Source of the DNA: Ramazzottius varieornatus | Lineage: Eukaryota > Tardigrada > Eutardigrada > Parachela > Ramazzottiidae | Length of the DNA: 64,000 bases | NCBI GenBank assembly: GCA_001949185.1 | Contig: BDGG01000002.1 | Coordinates: 7,158,772 to 7,222,771 of the forward strand | Reading direction: 5' to 3' | Shown here: one piece after another, positions 23,107-34,682 of the stretch | Layout of the letters: the number at the start of each line of letters is the position of its first letter | How positions within the stretch are numbered: the first letter of the stretch is position 1 | Program-made: the position numbers and the translations under genes | Notes under the pieces: generated by a model | What the model was told of the DNA's origin: nothing | Databases searched by the model: none | Seen by the model: the letters and a program-made list of their open reading frames with translations, nothing else

Positions 23107-25295
23107 ATGGCGACACTCAATCTTGACAGTCGGAAGCTTGATCTTATTGCGCGACTCCCGTTTGCATTCGCCCTTGACTATCTAATTGGTACTGCCTGGA
23201 GGCATGTTCCTTGGCCGACGCTTCCGGAATTTGATCCCATGCATTCCAGCTCTTCAGTTAATTCCACCCGCACGTCGTCGCCGGAAGAAATGGGCTTGGT
23301 GATAAGCGGTGTGCTTCGAGCAGCAAGTTGGCGATGTCTGATGGCCATAGGTAATAAGGTAATGCAAACCCCCATTTCAACAGAAGCCACTCAAATGAAC
23401 CTTCGATCGAAGCTTACAAAGAAGTAACTTTCGGGTAGAAAGACCAGTTTAGTTTTGCAGGCGCAGTGCTGTGTTGGATGGTCGTCAGGTTCTTCCCGTC
23501 AACGCAGATTATCCTTGTCGCGATATGGGTCGAAACGGTTTGCATGCTTCCAGCGACAATCGCTCTTACCACGGCTACACTCGAGCTCCCCATGCATTAC
23601 GCCGTACTCGCAATGATAGGTTGCCACCTCGCTTGCTGGAATATGCTGAATAATCTCCGACAACTACGGCTACTCGAATTGATGAGCCTCCCGCCTGCTC
23701 AAGCGGAACACTATGCCGGTATGAACGTCCGGCAGATCGGCAACAACTGCTGGATGTACCTATGGCCGAAAATCTCCTTGATCGTTCTGGTCTACCGATA
23801 TTTTCATCCTCCATCGGAGGCTTTCGTCAACATGGTAAAATTCGTGACGTATATCGCGTCCTTATCAGCTTTCGCGCTGGTTCTCGCGGGTCTACAGTGG
23901 CGAGCGTGGAACACCGTATACGTACTTCGAGGTCGCAGCAACGGAGAAATCCGTCTGTCGGTCATTTCCAACAATTACTACAACGTGGATAACTTCATGT
24001 GGGTCTCCGTGAACGAGGAAATGATCAATAAGGCCTACGCCCTGGTGTTCCTTGGACACTGGGCGAACAGTATAGCGCCTGTTGTGTACCATCATGGAAT
24101 ACAGGCCGTCGTAGCAGCGGCACCGGAAGCTTTCGTACAATCTGCAACGACGTCATGGATTTCGCTCTTCGGGCTGTGTTGGGTATTGGCTTGTCTGTAT
24201 CACAAAGTGATGACGCTGTGGTTCCGGTCGATGCAGATTGGTTTCACGGCCGCGCAAGAGCGGGACCACGCGGCTTTGAAATTCGAACTGTCGGGATGTT
24301 TTTACCTGTTTCTTTGGTTGGGTGATGTCCTGGACATGGATCGACAGCTGACTGTCATTCATGTCTCGCGGATGATGTTCTTTTTCGTGTTGTTCAAACT
24401 GGCAACTATTCCGAGTGTCTCGGGTCAGGTGGCGCAGACTCAGGCTTTGGAAGGATCCGGAAGTGGGTTGAACTACTCAAAGTACGTCGTGGAAGGCTCT
24501 ATAGTTCCTGCCGCTCTGGGAATATTCTTACTGGACAGGTCAATATCTTCAGTATAGTCCATCATGATATTTCGACTGTTGGGTAGTAAAGGATTATGAT
24601 CCGTCTTTTGTTGCAGGGTTTGGAGGGCGCCGCTGGTCGTCGAACCGGTAATTCACGGCACGTGGATGACCGACAAAACATCCCTCTTCCCTTCGGACTT
24701 CGAAATGTGGATGCATGGTGAGACTTTCTTTTGCTCCGTCGACCTGGCTTTTCAGTCCTTACACACAGCAGTCAACTCTGTGGCCGCCTACGGACACCTG
24801 GAGGCAGACTATTCTGCGCCGCTTTGTCATATCCTGATGGAAAAAACCGACTGGCTCTTCAAACTGTGGAGCCTCTTCCTCCGGCACATTCTCAACATTG
24901 TTCTGCAGTGCTTCACATTAACGTTGCTTTGGGAGAACAGGACCGACGTTTTCTACGTCTCCTTCATGTATTTCTTCAGAATATTCAACTGTATGGAGTA
25001 CCTTCACGAAGCGTCTGTAGGTGGCGTTTCCGGTCAGTTCTTCTGCTGGTCGCGCTGTGTGATCAAAGCACTGGTACTTCCTACTGAATCGCAATTTGCC
25101 GAGTGGAATGACAGATGTAGTATTTGTCAGCTGGAAGATGAGGACCATCAGCTGTTTTGTACTTTTCCATGCGGACATATTTTTCATCGAGAATGTATTG
25201 AGCAATGGCTGAAAGTACGCATGTGTTGTCCGTTGTGCATGCGCGGAATACGCTTCCGGCATGGCCGAATAAAAATGGACAAATCATCGTTCTAA
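23107..25295 (+). CDS. multi-pass membrane RING-H2 E3 ubiquitin ligase (TRC8/RNF145-like organisation)
   Basis: Three exons, 23107-23350, 23461-24538 and 24617-25295, encode 666 residues. Many hydrophobic helices run through the first 550 residues, for example the segments around WMVVRFF, LIVLVYRYF, ASLSAFALVLAGL and MMFFFVLFKLA. A RING-H2 follows near residues 610-650: CSIC, then CGHIFHRECIEQWL, then CCPLC, with all eight zinc ligands present. A short basic tail ends in KMDKSSF. A polytopic N-terminus plus a C-terminal RING is the arrangement of ER-resident ligases such as TRC8/RNF139 and RNF145. I did not find enough sequence identity to name an orthologue. The first exon is the softest part of the model; an ATG at 23107 in a good frame was chosen. 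Confidence 0.8.
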
Positions 25296-25459
25296 CGTTT
25301 GCACTGCGTCATTAATCTATTTTCGTACATTTTCATAAATTAGTGAGCTAAAAGTCAGGAGGGCAAAAGTCCAGAGATACAAATATATCAGAAAGCTTTG
25401 GTATGGCTTTTAGGGCACATTTTCCAGTACTCGTACAAAGTGAGTCTTTGGTTCGTCAT

Positions 25460-25896
25460 CTACTTCTTTCCAAAGGTGGCGAATCCGTTTTCGTAGGCAT
25501 ATCCATAGGGAAGACCAAAGTAGCCCAGACCAAATCCTCCGAGACCAAAGCCTCCGAATCCCCCGAAGCCAAGACCTCCGAGTCCAAAGCCGCCTAGACC
25601 TCCAAAACCTCCGAGCCCTCCAAAACCTCCGAGCCCTCCCCCATAAAATCCTCCGTTACCCCCATAGCCACCGTCTCCATGACCACCGCCACCGTACCCT
25701 CCTCCGCCATACCCGCCACCCCCATATCCTCCGCCGCCGTATCCCCCAGCAATCGCCTGACCGATAACCCCTGAAAAATAATAAAAAATAATTTTCGAGT
25801 CGTCGGTAAACGCTTCGCGATAAACAGCACAACAAGGTTTACAATGGCCGAGCGTGTCTTACCTGCCACAAGGACAATAGCGATAAGCCAACTCAT
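25460..25896 (-). CDS. secreted glycine-rich protein 5
   Basis: Two exons, 25896-25863 and 25770-25460, encode 114 residues. Exon 1 is a signal peptide (MSWLIAIVLVA) and ends in phase 1 within a Gly codon. Exon 2 has about eight YGGGG units, a HGDGGYGGNGG stretch, a run of GLGGFGG units, and finally an aromatic GYFGLPYGYAYENGF segment ending KK. It is on the opposite strand and 18 kb from the other four glycine-rich genes. It shares the signal-peptide / phase-1 intron design and the KK ending of protein 2, but lacks the internal GYP intron. The function is not known; secretion is inferred from the signal peptide. It converges on the RING gene with 164 bp between them. Confidence 0.82.
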
Positions 25897-26466
25897 TGTG
25901 AGTTTAGAAATGGATCTCTGGGTGGAAAGGTTTTCTGCTTGTGAACTCTTGCGTTGATAGCACTGAGGGTAATGTATAATATGTGTAGTTATCAAGATGG
26001 AGTTATATATAGTGACCTACGAAGATCTTTGCCCGAGCACAATGTTTTGCGTTAGTTACGGTCGAATACGATTACCTAGACGTTACAAAACCAAAGTATT
26101 CGAGAAGTTACGTGATCGTCTTCCTCATGTTTCGAAGAACAATATGCGACCACCTGTATGGTCGATGGGGTCGTCGGAACTTGTGAGTCATGCTTATTTA
26201 CGTTCCCTTCGAACACTTGAAAATTAAAATTCTCATAGTCACACCAGGAAGTACGACACTGGGAAATTTCATATCAGTTTTTAGCGAGCAATAAAAATTC
26301 TGTCTTGCACGAAGCAGTTGTAGACCGAACTCGAACGTCCGAAGTGTCAAAGAACAAGAAGTAACAGAAGCAAACCAGAACCGCAAGCACGTGGTTCGCA
26401 GTGCTAACAGCACCCGATGGAGAAAAACAAATACGTGCGCAGTTGTTCTTTTTGGGAAATTGATCA
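25897..26466. other. intergenic, glycine-rich 5 to GM2A-like
   Basis: No supported exon. It should contain the promoter of glycine-rich gene 5 and the 3' UTR of the GM2A-like gene. Confidence 0.45.
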
Positions 26467-27214
26467 TTATTGTGCAACTTCAAGTGTAACAGCGATGCAA
26501 GCCAGTTGATTTCCGGTTGAGTCTGTCACCGTTATTTTCCCTTCGTAGGCTCCCTGAAATTGACCCACATGGACAGTCTAACAGCGCAAGCTTCCACATT
26601 CGTCATAGAGTACCTCTGCCATCCAGCGTACGAAAGACGACATGTGCGGAATCTTTATAACTTTATTCACTGTGTAGGTCATTGCGGCAATTGGGCAGAC
26701 GTTCTCAAACTCCGTGCAAATATCCGTGAAAGTGCTGCAAAATCGTGAAAGCATGTCAGTTGTCAGTTCTAGGACTTCTGGCTGAAGGAGGTAATGTCCG
26801 TTACCATGATCCAAATCTTCCTTGACATGGAATACTCTGGCCTTGCAAAAGACCCGCAGTCTTGTGCAAGTCAGTTCGCACTTCCAGTGGTCCATTGAGG
26901 TCCTGCTTCACTTCCACTTGGGCTGAGATGGTTATACTCCCGTCCAACGATATCACATCGGGCGTTATTTTCAGTTCTTTTACTTGTATTGTCTCGTTAG
27001 CCGAATCGACACCTTGGAGAAACAACACGTTCGTATAGATTCAGCAACAAGTCTGTGATGTATCAAACAATACAACATCGAGGTCTGTTAAAGGAGGTGA
27101 ACTCACGAACTTACTGCAAGATCGCCATGTGAAGGCCAAGGTTTGTGGCAGATAACTTAGCTGCCATGCGACAAGGATAGCCAACATAGAAGGTGGGAAA
27201 ACAGATGGTTCCAT
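26467..27214 (-). CDS. GM2A: ganglioside GM2 activator-like (ML domain) lipid-binding protein
   Basis: Secreted or lysosomal lipid-transfer protein of the ML family; GM2A lifts glycolipids for hydrolysis. Four exons, 27214-27115, 27012-26805, 26734-26614 and 26553-26467, give 171 residues. An N-terminal signal peptide (MLAILVAWQLSYLPQTLA) precedes FTWRSC, the counterpart of the FSWDNC start of mature GM2A. The next exon gives IQVKELKITPDVISLDG (beta-strand motif shared with IRSLTLEPDPI). Then come SIPCQGRFGSC and TFTDIC, matching IPCLDGYGSC/TYDDVC, then VCPI, and the last exon GAYEGKITVTDSTGNQLACI, matching the final strands. The cysteines fall where GM2A disulfides lie. Start choice rests on the signal peptide. 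Identity of the bound lipid cannot be judged. Confidence 0.82.
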
Positions 27215-28381
27215 GGGTAAGCACTTTGTCTCGGCTTGGTGGTAGGAGAAGCCTTCTCCAAATAGTGGACGAAGAAGATCCAATTGGCTTTCGACAGCAG
27301 AGAAGCCTTATATTAGCGCTCTTCTCTTCCGCAGATCGGCTTCTCGTTTCATTGAAGTGTACGATGAATCTGGGCTCGGGACGAGCACGTAGAGCAACTG
27401 CCGATGGGAGCCGAAACCTGCAGATGGAAAACTTCCATGAACGTGACGGTAAACTTGCGTAATGTTGCCAGGTATGGCCTGAAAGCACGCCCTGGAGCAT
27501 TGTATTTTCCAGTCTATAAGCTGACGCGTATAAGCCTGGATGGAGTGGCGAGTTTGGTAAATAGGAAACAATCCGGTTCATGATGGGGTCCCCCTTTTAA
27601 CGTAGGCGTCAACTCGTTAGGTATTGCTTTTTTGCCGTTTAAAGATTCTCTTGCAGTTTTTTTGCGTTACAATATCGGCAGAACATCCCGCCCCAGCCAG
27701 TTTGCGGTTCCCGCTGACTCCAAAAAAAGGTCGCCGAAAATTCAAAGATTCCCTGATTTTTTCAGCGTAAAATATGCGTAACATTAAATCACTCTCAGTT
27801 TACGCTCCAATAACGTCATAGAGACGGCGCGAACGCAGCGTTTAACTCAAGACAGAAACGTCGTCTGTGAATCCAGCGGGAAATTATGGCGACCCGTGAT
27901 TTTTTTGCGACGGGATTTTTCCCGTATCAAAGGGTCCTCGAGAGCGTCGCCGCGTTGTCGCTGTAGGACAGCTGCACCTGCGAGTTCATTATAATGCGTA
28001 TGGCACAAAAAAGTGCGTGATGAGGTGAGGAGTCATCTGAGTGTTGTCTGGTCCGATCGATAAGGTACTCGAAAATCCGACGACCCCGTGATAGATTGCA
28101 GAGCGAGCCCGAAGAACCAGGTTAATGAGAGACAAGGCGGGCTGGAGGATGTGGCGGTCCTCTGCCCAATTACGCACCAGCATCATGTTGTAGCAAACAG
28201 TGATTGGCTTGACCATTCGGACAAGCCACATCATTGGTCGCGCTTACGTCACATGACGTGGCATCTGGGCCATCGAGGCGAGTTGATTGTTGATCAGCCT
28301 GAAGACGATTAAAATTTCAACAGCTGGCTGGTTAGTTGCCTTGAATTTGTGAAGTGGTTACCACCTGTTCTTCCTGCAAAG
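27215..28381. other. intergenic, 1.2 kb, composition shift at 27.6-28.0 kb
   Basis: No coding exon is supported. The part 27600-27960 looks unlike its surroundings, with poly-T runs and short inverted pieces such as GACCCGT/ACGGG, and may be a decayed mobile element. The stretch also holds the LMAN1 promoter. Confidence 0.4.
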
Positions 28382-31001
28382 ATGGCACTTTTCTCCATAA
28401 TTTGTGCCATTCTTACCGTGTTCTTCTTGAATTATGCAGCCAGTCAATCGCAGTACAGGAGGTTGGAGTACAAGTACAGCTTTAAAGGGCCGTACATCGT
28501 ACTGAAAGACAACACCGTACCATTCTGGGACGTCGGAGGCCGTAAGTAAATTCATGTCAGTGTTCCGTGAGAGTTGATAAAAGCTCGTCTCCCTTACAGA
28601 TGCCATTGCCAGCGATGATCAGGTCCGGCTCGCACCGTCGCTCAAAGCCCGAAAAGGTGGGTGCCAACGAGGATGAGACTCACAGGAGTGATTCAACAGA
28701 GAAATGCGAAGAAAAGCTGAATCATTCTCAATTAGGATGATAGCTGGTAGCGTTACCACTATGTATAGCGGTACCAGCTATCACCGGAAGTTGTCTGTTT
28801 CTCGTGCAGACATCCGGAAGTTGTCCCTGTGAGTCAGCTACATCGTACAAGTGGCTGGCTGTCTGTTTCAGGTTATATGTGGACGAAAGCGCTGACAAGT
28901 TTTGAATGGTGGGATGTGGAAATGTCGATTCGCGTGTCCGGAAATGGTCGAATAGGAGCGGATGGACTCGTAAGGATTATAACCCACGCTGCTTCCTCCC
29001 AAGTTCTGTTGGGTTAGGGTTGACATCGTGAATATATTTTTAGGCCTTTTGGTACGCGACCGACAGGATGCAGGAAGGTGATGCTTTCGGCAGCCGTACC
29101 TCATGGAATGGTTTGGGACTTTTCTTTGACTCGTTTGACAACGATGGGAAGGTAGGCCGGAAGTGATAGCATTTGACTGTAGCTCGAGTTTGTAAGTAAT
29201 CTAGCGCTTGTGGATTCTTGACAGATGAACAATCCTTACGTCTACGTCATCCTTAACGATGGTCGGAAGGTTTTTGATCACGAAGCGTAAGTCCCGAAGT
29301 CAAATGCTCTTCTAACAAGCAATGCACTAACCAGCTACGATTGCAGGGACGGAGTTAACCAGCAGCTCGGCGGATGTTTACGGGACTTCAGAAATAAGCC
29401 ATTCCCTATCAAAGTCAAGATCGAGTACTACCACAACGTTCTCACCGTAAGTGGTCTCTTTAGCAGTCCTGTGCTCCCGTGTGAGACAGTTTTAAGTTTC
29501 GCTGACTTGAATGCTTGCTATAGGTTCTGATGACCAATGGACTGACCGCTGATGAGACTCCCGAGCTTTGTCTTCGTGCGGAGAACGTCTTCCTGCCTCG
29601 AAGTGCTTACTATGGTCTGTCGGCAGCCACCGGAGGTTTGGCCGATGATCACGACGTGCTGTCCTTCATCACCACCAGTCTTCACGACCAAAGTCAAGAG
29701 GTAAGAGGTCGCGGATAGTTTTCCCTTTAGTTCATTATCCATGGTTCTAACTGGGAATGTCTTTGTTCTATAGCGCAGCGTACAAATCTCGCAGATGGAA
29801 CGCCAAAAGCTGGAAGCTCAGTTCAGGGACTACAATGAGAAGCTAAAAGCCCAACAGGAAGAGTACTTAAAACAACATCCGGAGAAAGCGGCGCAACACC
29901 AGCAGCAGCAGATGCAGCAACAGGGCAATACCGGTACACAGGTAGGCTAACACATCTTAAATAGGCTAACTTGCCTGTTGATATTTCAAGGTTTGATTTC
30001 ATGTATGTGTAGTTTGAGAATCCTCAAGACCGAGCTTTTCGTCAAATTTTCGACGGCCAGCAGTTCATCCACTTGGCTGTCCAGCAACTCAACAAGCGGA
30101 TTGACGAGATTATCGGTCGTCAGGAGCGAACTCTTTCTGCAGTGTCCGCGTTGTCTTCTGGACAAGGTCAGGGGCAGGTGGTGGCTGCGAACGGTAAGCA
30201 CGTCCGTTCATTTGGAATACTTGGCTGCTCAGATGTGGAATATCTTCTGTTGTTGTAGCAGCTCAGTATAACCAGCCGCCAGCAGCAGCAGGAGCGGGCG
30301 GATCTGTCATACAGCGTTATGAAGTGGACCAGATACTGCGAACCCAGACGGAACTTCAAAATGCACTCCGTGATATCAGGTATTCGTTCGGTTACTTCTC
30401 ATAGCTTTGTTGAAGGTTTAAGCCTGAAATTCCTAGCGTTCGATATTATTGTTGAATACGCCTGTTATGTAGAGCTTTTTCGGCGGATATCCAGACGAAG
30501 ATTACCAACCTGCAGCACGTCCAGAGCCAGCAACCCGCGAGCTATCAGCAGGCAGGACAGGGACCAAGTCTGACGGAAGTTCGAGATGCAGTCAATAATG
30601 TTCGACAGGATACCGCTGCCATTCTGGCTCGTCCACAGGTATTTCCGCTCTACATCAAATTTGCAGTCATGAACGGTTTTGTAGACCACCGTACGTAGTT
30701 AGATATCGTTGAACTATGGCTCTATTGAGGGTCTTGTCCTTTTCTTGCAGCCGGTAGCCTCATGTCCACAGCCTAATTGCATCAATACGCTATGGTTCGG
30801 CGCCTTCATCGCTGTGCAGACTGTGATATTCGTGGCGGTTAACTTATTCAAGTAAGTGCACTCGTCCTGTAGGTTGTCTTGGTCTTTCCTGGGGAAATTT
30901 AGTCTACTGAATACATTAATTTTGAATACTCTTGGTTGTTTGTGATTGGGGTACGTTATTGCAGGGGGTCGGGAGAAAGTAAAAACAAGAAATTTTATTA
31001 A
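28382..31001 (+). CDS. LMAN1: ERGIC-53 (LMAN1) cargo receptor lectin
   Basis: L-type lectin that carries glycoproteins from ER to Golgi. Thirteen exons: 28382-28541, 28600-28656, 28872-28969, 29044-29151, 29225-29286, 29347-29446, 29524-29700, 29774-29941, 30013-30193, 30259-30379, 30473-30638, 30751-30851 and 30965-31001, giving 511 residues against 510 in human. A signal peptide precedes the lectin start (RRLEYKYSFKGPYIVL). The lectin core includes WNGLGLFFDSFDNDG (calcium and sugar-binding Asp/Asn), LRDFRNKPFP and SAATGGLADDHDVLSF. Gln-rich coiled coil follows, with pure CAG/CAA runs near 29905. One TM helix (LWFGAFIAVQTVIFVAVNLF) lies before a 12-residue tail. The tail ends KKFY, the dilysine/aromatic ER-exit and retrieval signal (KKFF in vertebrates). 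Start and stop are both clear. Confidence 0.96.
28737..28783. repeat. short inverted repeat in LMAN1 intron
   Basis: GATAGCTGGTAGCG and GCGGTACCAGCTATC form a stem of about 14 bp with a loop of about 18 bases. No second copy seen. Confidence 0.5.
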
Positions 31002-32185
31002 CGGATGGTACTCAGGAGGGAGAAAGCGCTGATCTGCCTCATTAATCAAAGATGTGTTTTTTAGTGTTAGACTTTTCGATGTTATTGAACCGGTTTGCTA
31101 CAGAATCTTAACTTTGATTGTCGGCCGGCTCCGGCACTTTGCAATGCGAGATTATGTCTGTGTGTTTTTTGTACTGTGTAGTGGTCGTCTGATTAGTCTT
31201 TAGTGAAATTGACATGACGTTGACGATGGTGAATGCGAGTTCTGCGACGGCTTTAAGATGCTTCTTTCTGAAGTGTCACAAAATGTCCGCGAGTTTGCTT
31301 GATGTCCAATAAAATTCTGATCTTAACCTTCTTATTAGCTTGTATTCGTATAATGAAATCAAGAGACGTCAGAGTGTCAGTCAGTCGACTGACGTGAAAG
31401 ACCGGCAAACGAACGCGCAGTCTTTCTTTTGCATGCTCCTGCAAACTCAGCGCTGTGATGAGTGTATTGGGGTCGTGTACGCAGGTGGTTGAGAATGGAG
31501 GGCTCTTCGCCTGCCATGTAGAGCTTCTTCGGTACATGAGAGGTGAAAGGTAGTATGTCATCAGTCCGGGTAACCGGGAGCGTTGGACACAGTTCTTGAT
31601 GATTGCTAAAAGGTTTTAATCGTCCAAACAAGACAGCGTGAATGACATGATGGTACAGGTAGTTTATTGCGGTGGAAAAGCGGTAACTTACTTGTTCTTT
31701 GGTCGTCTTCGGACGTTGACGGCCCTGGAAGTCGATGAAAGAAAGAACTTTTCATTGCCATCAATTTTGATTCTGACGATTCTCTTCATAGAACCATTGT
31801 TGTTAGCAAAGTATAGAGAGGCTAGTGCAGCGATGAGTCTTTCGAGAATTCCGGCGCGGTTCGTAATCGTGAGAAAACTTATTGCATCAAAGTGTTTGTG
31901 AAAAGGTCGACCTAAGGGGTCTCTTCAATCATAATCTGGCCTGTCTTTTGTCTATATCCGACTGCCATCACCCCGCGCAGTACATGACTTTACCTTGTTA
32001 ACCATGGGAAGTCGCAATCGCGAACACGTGTAAGCCAACGCCGAGAAGTTCTTGATAGAGACTGATCTGAAGAAGATGGACTTTTGTCCGCTTGAGCGAA
32101 TGTCTTTCATGTACAGCTTGAAGTTATCAGATGACTAGTTCGACTCTAGTTTTAGCTGAACTTCCCGGCCTCTTCAACTGCAAGC
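31002..32185. other. intergenic, 1.2 kb, after LMAN1
   Basis: Contains the LMAN1 3' UTR. A minus-strand open frame of 102 codons (31253-31561) has no recognisable domain and is not called as a gene. Confidence 0.4.
31308..31313 (+). promoter_or_regulatory. candidate poly(A) signal AATAAA for LMAN1
   Basis: First AATAAA noticed after the LMAN1 stop, about 310 bp downstream. Confidence 0.4.
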
Positions 32186-32490
32186 ATGCGGTTCCCTGTT
32201 TTGTGGGACTCTTTTTCCGGCTGCGTGCTTCCTCCGATCTCCATTTTTTATTTCCTGGTTTTATCTTCTGTGGAAGCCACCAATCGGTACTACGGAACGT
32301 ATCTTTCGTATGGATCGGGGGATACTATCATTCAAACTTTTCACGCCAACAGCGGACCTTCAGGAGCCGGCAGGTCAGTTCATCCATTTCATGCTTACCC
32401 GATGAATCCCAATGGTTGTCTGAGCAATTTCTATCCGATAGGAAATGGCATGTGGAATGCTTGGACGGGGAAGCTGCAATCGGCATACAG
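32186..32490 (+). CDS. first exon of a small secreted protein, rest unresolved
   Basis: An open frame from ATG 32186 encodes a signal peptide (residues about 1-31, hydrophobic stretch PISIFYFLVLSS) and then a Tyr/Gly/Asn-rich segment with YYGTYLSYGSG, HPFHAYPMNPNGC and MWNAWTGKLQ. It ends at a strong donor (A|GTAAGTG) in phase 1. A possible second exon starts after the acceptor at about 32784 (frame open, RKWVSVVASSS), but I could not complete the gene. Being secreted and rich in Tyr/Trp, and lying just upstream of two dermatopontin-like genes, it may be related to them. That is inference only. Confidence 0.45.
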
Positions 32491-34682
32491 TAAGTGAGCC
32501 TGCGACTTTTCCTCCACCAACATGAAGTTTTAATAGTGTCGTTTAATAAAACATCCATGATAAGCGAACGCGGATGATTTTTTAATTGGGCGTGTTAAGG
32601 TCGTCTGATCGCATCGATGGGTAACGTCAATACGCTAGACTAGTGAAGGTGGTACACAGTCTGATTTAGTACAAAGGCGGAAGTGACGGCTAGTTGCGTT
32701 AACCTTCCACCTGTTCCTCTGAGGTGCACCGTTCCCCTTAGCGAGCCCAAAGACCCCAGATAAAATACTTGTCCAATATTGCAGGGAAATGGGTGTCGGT
32801 CGTAGCTTCTTCGTCGAACTTGAGCTCGTGGTCTTCCGTTGATACAGGTGCATTGTGAAGGTGTTGGATAACACGGAAATTATGAGGGGACAAATACGCA
32901 GATGACAGGCTATGTAGAGGAAATAGTAAGTCGTGTCGGGCTTGAGCGACTTTGCGACGTCGTGGTGCTGGTCATTCAGTTGCGGCGTTCGGTGTCCGTA
33001 TGAACAGCAGGCCATAGTTCGAGGGTTTTAGGTCGCCGAGTAGCCATGGTACGCAGTCTTGGGTCACAAGCCAGCCATTTGTCGGCAGGGTATCCGCGAT
33101 CGGGATGCGCTAGTTCGGCCATCATGTTCGTGTAGCTTAAATTGACAATGAAAGAGCCAAAGTGGGGTTTCACCAGTGATGCGGTACACCACGAAGATGG
33201 AGAAACACTTCGTGAACTCAGCAAAAGGAAGATACTTCACGCCCTTTATCTGTTGATTTTACGACCAACTCACCGGTTTCTGCATCATTCTGTTGAGATT
33301 CGCTTGCCATCAGCCAGTTCCTCGGATGCGATCATTCTTTACCAGGTCATTAATTTTTACATAATCGCGCTCGGTGAACAGCGTCTTGAGGAGGCACTTG
33401 ACAGGAGGTATAGGAAAGGTTAACTTAGTCCCACATGTATTGGCAGTAAATCGTAGTCAGCCTTACGGACCTTTAGAGTTCAAAATTCCCAAGCCCAAGC
33501 GCTCGTGTACAGATCTCTCCTTGGTGTGGCATCGTCGTTTGTCGTCGTCAAGCTCAGAGGATGAATTCTTGTCGCTGGTTGACTCGCCGGTTATGGTATG
33601 AGATCAGAACCTGGTTTTCCGGCTGGTACTGGAGACTCGGGAAATTAATGCGTAAGAATACTGGGTTCTAGTAATTGAGGACCGATGTGAGTGCTTTCAC
33701 TTGATCCCCCTTACTTGGTCGAGTTTGTCTTCCTTCGACTGTTCTGTTGATGAGTTCCTCTGTTGGGAGCGGACTCTGGACGGTGGAGGAGTATTGAACC
33801 GTGGAGAATGTTTACGTTGGTGTCTCGTGTCTGATGGCGTGGCTTCCGGGGTGTTACGTCGTACGACAGGTTTGAAGTGGGTAAAAGAAGTCGATGTCCC
33901 AGTCACGTCGGGTTTTGACGAAAGCCGTCGTTTGAAACATGGCTGGATTCAATAGTCCTCCTCACGACAGCCCGTAAAACTCCGTTGATTGTGTTGAAAG
34001 TGGATCACGAAGTTTCGCTTTCAAGATAAGCAGCCCTCGAGTAGCTTATCCTGAAAACGAAAACGGATTATTCTCTGCACAATTGACTCAAAATTTCAAA
34101 TTTTCATTTCTCAGCTGATCTCTGTGAGCACAGTGCTTCACGTTGCGGGATACCGTTTCACCTATGGGCTTCGTGATACCAATTAGTGTCGGGGATATCG
34201 ACAGACAGAGACTAGCCAGAGAGAAAACCACGAATTTCAGCCTAGTCAGGAGGCAAAGTTTGCCTACAAACCTACCCCGCAAAACTCGCGCATTTCCGCT
34301 CCCGTTTCCGAGACTTTCGAAAAACGCAATTTTGCCTCACTCACGACTAATTTCCGTTGATCAAGCAAACTCAAATTTCAAATCAACCGTTTGCGACATA
34401 AACAGCTCGTCGTGAGGACATCGAATCGAATATCTGTGACAGAATACAAAGATTTTACTCCTTGATTGGACGTCGTGGTCAAGCTTTGCTTCGACGCAGG
34501 GATTGCTCAGCGAAGTCCATAATTTCCATCAAGCACACACGAGATCGCTCTGGCTGTAATAGCAAGCCGGTATGAGGTAGAGAGCAAGCTTGAGAAAGCC
34601 ACAAGCAAAGATCGCGAATCATTCAAAAAACATTGATCACAATGATCGCTAAGGACAATAATTTCTAAATTGTGTCTTGCAG
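32491..34682. other. unassigned 2.2 kb region with a MITE
   Basis: Includes the 465 bp MITE at 33955-34419. The rest has several open frames on both strands (for example 32976-33224 minus, 33374-33601 plus, 33697-33906 minus) with basic, Ser/Arg-rich translations that I cannot assign. Decayed mobile DNA or missed exons are both possible. Confidence 0.4.
33955..34419. mobile_element. 465 bp MITE, TCCTCCTCACGA family, copy 1
   Basis: Starts GTCCTCCTCACGACAGCCC and ends CAGCTCGTCGTGAGGAC. It aligns over its full length to the reverse complement of 60399-60929. It has no coding capacity. Compared with copy 2 it lacks about 66 bp internally. Target-site duplication is unclear (flanks AATA and ATCG). 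Confidence 0.85.

Noticed and set aside
31253..31561. 102-codon minus-strand open frame after LMAN1, with a possible 52 bp GT-AG intron next to it
   Set aside because: No recognisable domain, no start context, and the spliced alternatives reach stops quickly. It lies in the probable LMAN1 3' UTR.
32635..33015. 126-codon minus-strand open frame
   Set aside because: Low-complexity translation without a family or splice support. Overlaps a possible plus-strand exon.
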